From: Melieria omissa
Lineage: Eukaryota; Arthropoda; Insecta; Diptera; Ulidiidae
DNA: 64,000 nt
Reading direction: 5' to 3'
Assembly: GCA_963971225.1 (NCBI GenBank)
Contig: OZ020267.1
Coordinates: forward strand, 90,075,648-90,139,647
How positions within the stretch are numbered: the stretch's first letter is position 1; every line of letters begins with the position of its first letter. The notes under the pieces are model-generated. The model searched no databases. It saw nothing but the letters and a program-made list of their open reading frames with translations, and was not told where the DNA came from. Both the position numbers and the translations under genes were made by a program. Positions 60,031 to 64,000 of the stretch are shown in pieces.

Positions 60031-61014
60031 AGATTCATTTGCGGGCCAATTGCACTGAGCTGGGTACTAACAGTGCGATTGCCCTACAGCGTTTCCTTCG
60101 TCTTGAACAGCGACTGCAACAGGATGTGGAGCTAGCGGTAAAATATTCAGCCTTCATGAGAGAATACCAAACGAATGGCTTCGGCCGGCACCAGAGTCTA
60201 GCAAACCCCCAATGTATTACATACCTCATCATGCAGTAATCCGGAAGTTCCGTGTGGTATTCGACGCCTCTTGTGCAACTAATTCTGGTCTATCACTCAA
60301 CGATGTGCAGATGAACAGACCGAAGCTGCAGCGTGACCTGGGTGACTTGTTGTGGAGCTTCCGCGTGTGGAGGTATGGTGTGACTGCGGACATTAAGCAA
60401 ATGTTTCTTCAGGTGAAGGTAGCGCCCGAGCATTGGAATTTGCAGAGGATCTTTTGGCGAGATGAGCTCGGTGCCCTGCGTGAATATTGCCTTACAAGGG
60501 TAACATTTGGAATGGCATCGGCTCCATATTGTGCGGTGCGCGCGATGCAGCAGTGCGCTCATGACAATACTTCGCAGTGGCCTAGGGGGCCAGGACGGTA
60601 TTGAGAAATTTTTATGTGGATGATTGCTCGGCCGGAGCGGACGATGAAGGCAGTTTATTGAAGTTGTGCACCGAAACGAGGGACCTTCTAGCGGCCAGCG
60701 GGTTTGAGCTGGCGAAGTGGCATTCAAACTCAGCCCTTGTGCGACAGAGCTTTGAGCCTTCTCAGAGGGTGGACAAAATGCTCATAGACGGCGCCGATGT
60801 GTCATTGATCTTGGGTCTACGGTGGTTGACGTCTACCGATGAGTTGACGCTTAGGGTGGCAGACATTCAAGAGCCAGAAGAGGGCTGGACTAAGCGGTCG
60901 GTGCTTTCAGTTGCAGCTCGTCTCTACGATCCAGAGGGACTTATAGCGCCAGTGGTACTAAGACCGAAGATGTTACTGCAGTTAATTTGGAAGGCCATGT
61001 TACCGTGGGATTAG
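59970..61014 (+). pseudogene. Reverse transcriptase of element E
   Basis: Three frames. 59970-60239: RRYIIEIHLRANCTELGTNS and RLEQRLQQDVELAVKYSAFM. 60212-60604: VIRKFRVVFDASCATNSGLS, WRYGVTADIKQMFLQVKV (first Asp) and RVTFGMASAPYCAVRAMQQ. 60601-61014: MRNFYVDDCSAGADDEGSLL (YVDD) and LSVAARLYDPEGLIAPVVLR. Two frameshifts (about 60220 and 60600) separate them. All motifs are otherwise conserved. Confidence 0.9.
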
Positions 61015-61290
61015 CGTCTCTCCTCGGAGTTATCGGGAAAATGGAGGGATTTCTATTCAGGATTGGAACAGCTGCAGAATCTTCGTGTTCCACGCTGGAT
61101 AGGAGCAGCCCTTTGTTTTACACGGATTTTCCGACGCATCCCAGGTAGCGTATGGCGCCGCGGTTTACTTGTGTACAGAATCAGGAGGGGTCATGGGGTC
61201 GCAGCTGCTATTGGCCAAGTCAAAGGTGGCACCAATTCAATCGCAATTAATACAGAGGCTAGAGCTATAAGAGGCGCTCCTACGCATGCG
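61015..61290 (+). pseudogene. Decayed RNase H region of element E
   Basis: Between RT and integrase the sequence reads, with shifts, RVPRWIGAALCFTRIFRRIP-like and SDASQVAYGAAVYLCTESGG, the first RNase H strand of BEL elements, then AINTEARAIRGAPT in another frame. It is shortened: most of the RNase H domain is missing before the integrase at 61286. Confidence 0.65.
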
Positions 61291-62204
61291 TAGCTGTCTC
61301 CAGGAAGCAGGTCTTCCGTTTGACCAACGCAATCCCATAATTGTACCTGGGAAGGGGCGCCTCGCATGGCTCATCGCTAGAGAGACGCACCTGAGACTCC
61401 ATCATTGTGGCGCGCAGCAGCTGCTAGCAGTCATACAGCAGCGGTTTTGGATAGTCAATGGTAGAAGGTTGGCGAGGTCGATAGTGAAAGACTGCATCGT
61501 TTGTGAGAAAAGCAAGGGCAAGGTGGCTCAGCAAATCATGGGCGATTTGCCCGCATGTCGGGTGCGGCCCGCTCGCCCCTCATCGTGGCCGGGGCAGGAC
61601 TCTGATGAAGGGTTACATCGGCTTGTTTGTGTGTATGGTGACGAAGGCGGTGCATCTCGAGTTTGTTTCGGATCTTTCTACCAACGCATTCCTCATGGCA
61701 TTCACCCGCTTCACCTCACGCTTCTAGCATTGTTCACATCTGTGGAGAAAAACGGTACCAATTTTTTTGGGTGCTGAGCGCGAGCTGGCGCAAATGCTTC
61801 GTAGTTGGGAGGCTTCGGATCTTTACGATCAGCTGGTACAGCGTCGGACGCAGTGGCATTTCATCACCCCTCTGCGCCCCACCGAGGTGGTCTGTGGGAG
61901 GCCGCGGTAAAGGCGATGAAACATCATCTTCGTCGCGTAATGGGTTCACGTACATTGACAGTCGAGGCGATGCAGACGCTGTTGGCTGAGATTTCTGCGA
62001 TACTTAACTCCCGGCCCTTAAGTGCTCTCAGTATGGACCCCAAGGATATGAGCTTCCTTACTCCCGGCCATTTGCTCATTGGGGAGCCCTTGGTACCAAT
62101 GGTGGGCGAATGCATTGCGCCTGAGGCCAATTGCGATCGTTTAAACTCTTGGCAGCAGCGACAGGCTATTGGCAACGTTTTTGGAAATTGTGGCAAGATA
62201 GCTA
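61286..62204 (+). pseudogene. Integrase of element E
   Basis: 61286-61560: LIARETHLRLHHCGAQQLLA and KDCIVCEKSKGKVAQQIM (HH-CC finger). 61600-61730: MKGYIGLFVCMVTKAVHLEF in place of the D-x-KG-x4-K-x-Y-x-A/V-x-F-VC pattern with the first Asp, then FLMAFTRFTSRF. 61805-62190: WHFITPSAPHRGGLWEAAVK (catalytic Glu in GLWEAAV) and ISAILNSRPLSALS. The second Asp segment (SDNGTNF-like) is degenerate (GENGTNFF-type reading near 61745-61770). Multiple frameshifts. Confidence 0.85.
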
Positions 62205-62205
62205 T

Positions 62206-62237
<32 letters not shown>

Positions 62238-62880
62238 GTCTACGGAAAAAACCTTACAGACCATAGGAGTGACATATAATGTACATTAAAGACTTAACAC
62301 TAAGGATTAAGAGCTAAGTAGCCTTTCAAGGCATTGCGAAAAATATTCCTGGTAGACGAGATATCTAAGTCTAAAGAATTAAGAATGAGGTTAAACTCAG
62401 CCAACACTCTATTAATAGGAGCATTCGAGCCAAACAGAGTTTTGCTAAAACCCACATTAAGCAAAACGGAGCGGCGAAGAATTCTGCCCGGAACGTAAAA
62501 GTTAACTTTACTAAGAAGGGCGGGGCAATCCACCCTCCCATTAATAACATCAAAAATAAAAGAAATGGACAATAAAGTCCTTCTATTGCGCAATGACATA
62601 AGGTTAAGTAACAGACACCGAGAAGTATATGAAGGTAAAGGTTCGGCAAAATTTAGCGAACGAAGAGCATGGCGAATAAACACCTTCTTAACCGACTCAA
62701 GACGATTTATATAAATTAGATGATAAGGCCTCCAAATAAAAGTAGCGTACTCCAAATTTGATCGCACAAAAGCAGAGTAAAGAGTTTTGAAAGTAAATGG
62801 GTCTGAGAAAGCCGAGCTATTACGGCGCACAAAAGCAAGCATGGAAAATGATTTAGAGATAGTGTAGTTAATATTTACAC
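62205..62880 (-). mobile_element. 5'-truncated CR1/Jockey-like element in E integrase
   Basis: Minus strand, with a (TAAA)n tail at 62205-62236. Encodes the RT end and C-terminus: YTISKSFSMLAFVRRNSSAF, SNLEYATFIWRPYHLIYINR and NAPINRVLAEFNLILNSLDL, open to its stop at about 62302. Removing it joins FWKLWQDSYL to LQQRPKWRKVRPGFKVGDLV in the BEL DUF5641 region. The duplication is masked by the tail (ATTTA). Confidence 0.88.
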
Positions 62881-63149
62881 GAGCTGCAGCAGCGCCCAAA
62901 GTGGCGCAAAGTACGGCCGGGTTTCAAGGTGGGAGACTTGGTTGTAATAAAGCGAGAGTCAACGCCGCCGGCCCTTTGGCGAACCGCACGCATTTCTGAA
63001 CTGCACCCCGGGAAGGATGGTGTGGTGCGCAACGTTACTGTGTGGACTGGCAATAGTTCGCTGACACGACCTATTCAACGTTTGTGTTTGTTGCCGTTGG
63101 AACCGATTGAGCCACGTGGGATCTCACGAGTCTCAAGGCCGGAGGATAA
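62881..63149 (+). pseudogene. DUF5641 C-terminal domain of element E
   Basis: LQQRPKWRKVRPGFKVGDLV, VIKRESTPPALWRTARISEL and HPGKDGVVRNVTVWTGNSSL are the standard end of BEL/Pao Pol (DUF5641). AAGGCCGGAGGATAA at 63135-63149, directly before the 3' LTR, is the likely polypurine tract. Confidence 0.9.
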
Positions 63150-63483
63150 TGTTCACGCCTGACGGCGTGGCAGGGACGTGCAGCGAATGCGATCTGGCAG
63201 CTCGGTGCAGCGGCGAAGGAGAGGAGAGAGAAAAAGGGAAGGTGGCGGTTTTGTCGGGAGGAAGATGAAGGGAAGAGAATTAATTGAATTGAGATTTTGA
63301 TGTAAACGGAACGGAGCAAATAGTGCTGTAAAAAATGAGGGAATAAATTGTAGGGATTTGTGTAGAACAAACATTTAACCACTACATTGCACAAACACTT
63401 TTGCATTAAACGACATTTTTTATAACGTTTTGGAAACGAACAACATTCGTGTATTTATTCGCACGTGATTCGTGGTACGAACA
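63150..63483 (+). repeat. 3' LTR of element E
   Basis: 334 bp uninterrupted copy, TGTTCACGCCTGACG..GGTACGAACA. It lacks the MITE present in the 5' LTR, which shows the MITE came in after E. Confidence 0.94.
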
Positions 63484-63886
63484 ATTGTCTATTTCTATGT
63501 AACAAAGTTATGACACAATTATTAACAAAAAACAAGCAAAAAAAGATAAAAAACTTTACAATTGCACTAAATGTTTATTTATTAATATTTTTTTACCGTT
63601 GTAGTTTAAACGTGAGCCATTCATTTGTACTTCAAAATGAAATTTGTTTGTATTTTTTAGACCATCCAAAATGGAGAAATCGCGTCAGCCAGATTTGAAA
63701 ATTGGCGTCTTCCGGTCGCCCATACCTCCCCCGGATATAAACGAAAATTTATAAAAAACATTTTTTCAGTAATCAAAACTAAGTATGTACAATACCATAT
63801 AAAAAATTGTTAATGTGGAATACAAATTTGTATGAAAAAAAAAATTTTTTTTACATATGGTCGATTCTACCTGACTACCCCCTTAA

Positions 63887-64000
63887 CAAGGTACGCCAGG
63901 CTGGAAGCGGCAGCGTTAAATCTCTCTCTTCACCCTCTTATTTGTGAACGGTTGCTCTTTTTGTAGAATAAAGAACCTACTATTAGTGTTGATATTGTTA
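63887..64000. other. Window end, unassigned
   Basis: Sequence right of the TTAA element. It contains AGAATAAAGAACC (63965-63977) and ends ..GATATTGTTA. It might be the edge of another LTR, but the window stops. Confidence 0.25.

Larger units (their letters stand above)
55851..63483 (+). mobile_element. BEL/Pao LTR retrotransposon E
   Basis: 334 bp LTRs (55851-56640, interrupted by a 448 bp MITE, and 63150-63483), differing at about nine positions (about 3%). The target duplication is ATTGT (55846-55850 and 63484-63488). The leader holds a 107 bp minisatellite. Gag and protease are in a long frame (58210-60030), followed by RT, RNase H, integrase and DUF5641 in several broken frames. A CR1-like element lies in the integrase C-terminal region (62205-62880). 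It is a different subfamily from the BEL element at 14709-21062. Confidence 0.95.
55575..63882. mobile_element. Inverted-repeat element with TTAA ends, host of BEL element E
   Basis: Both ends begin TTAAGGGGGTAGTCAGGTAG (55571 inward, and the inverse ending at 63886). The inverted repeats extend about 200 bp (shared ATATCCGGGGGAG.TATGGGCG and CCGGAAGACGCCA). TTAA at both ends would suit a piggyBac-type duplication. However, CAAGGTA also flanks both sides directly (55562-55568 and 63887-63893), so TTAA could be part of the repeat and CAAGGTA the duplication. Without element E it is about 670 bp and non-coding. Confidence 0.75.

Overview
The window is eukaryotic and looks like repeat-dense, probably heterochromatic, DNA of a higher fly (Brachycera). 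A tephritid is plausible, but the species cannot be fixed from sequence alone. The evidence is AT-rich intergenic DNA, two 62-63 bp introns in the one host gene, and a mobile-element set typical of flies: LOA-like and CR1/Jockey-like non-LTR elements, Ty3/gypsy and BEL/Pao LTR elements, P, PIF/Harbinger and hAT-like DNA elements. The only host gene I can support is Maf1, the repressor of RNA polymerase III (43809-44623, plus strand, three exons). I saw no tRNA, rRNA or CRISPR.

Layout. 1-7.3 kb: a tail-to-tail pair of gypsy LTRs, a degenerate LOA-like element on the minus strand with an inverted internal duplication, and a gag-integrase deletion derivative of a gypsy element. 7.3-10.5 kb: a Myb/SANT-like fragment, a 5'-truncated LOA-like copy and a small inverted-repeat element. 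10.5-34.7 kb: one full-length LOA-like element (about 5.46 kb without its insertions, 11 bp target-site duplication) into which a BEL/Pao element (14709-21062) and a gypsy element 'C' (21419-33748) have jumped. C is in turn interrupted by gypsy element 'D' (23691-29620), exactly at its RT active-site codons, and by a CR1-like element (31158-32469) in gag.

35.3-39.0 kb: a P-superfamily transposon with terminal inverted repeats, a 7 bp duplication and transposase remnants. 39.1-42.75 kb: a nest of inverted-repeat elements. 42.75-46.3 kb: Maf1 and its flanks. 46.3-52 kb: a PIF/Harbinger transposase pseudogene split by an inverted-repeat element, which holds an LOA RNase H fragment, which holds a nearly complete CR1-like element. 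52.1-54.5 kb: an LOA-like RT split cleanly by a 1.17 kb foldback element. 54.5-55.6 kb: unexplained sequence with a Ser/Arg-rich reading frame. 55.57-63.89 kb: an inverted-repeat element bounded by TTAA that contains a BEL/Pao element 'E' (55851-63483). E carries a hAT-type MITE in its 5' LTR, a 107 bp minisatellite in its leader and a CR1-like insertion.

Most of the nesting can be read to the base, because target-site duplications are visible and joining the flanks restores a reading frame or an element end. Nearly every element has stops, frameshifts or catalytic-core deletions, so the region reads as a graveyard built by layered insertion around one essential gene. All family names rest on motif recognition by eye, not on database searches.
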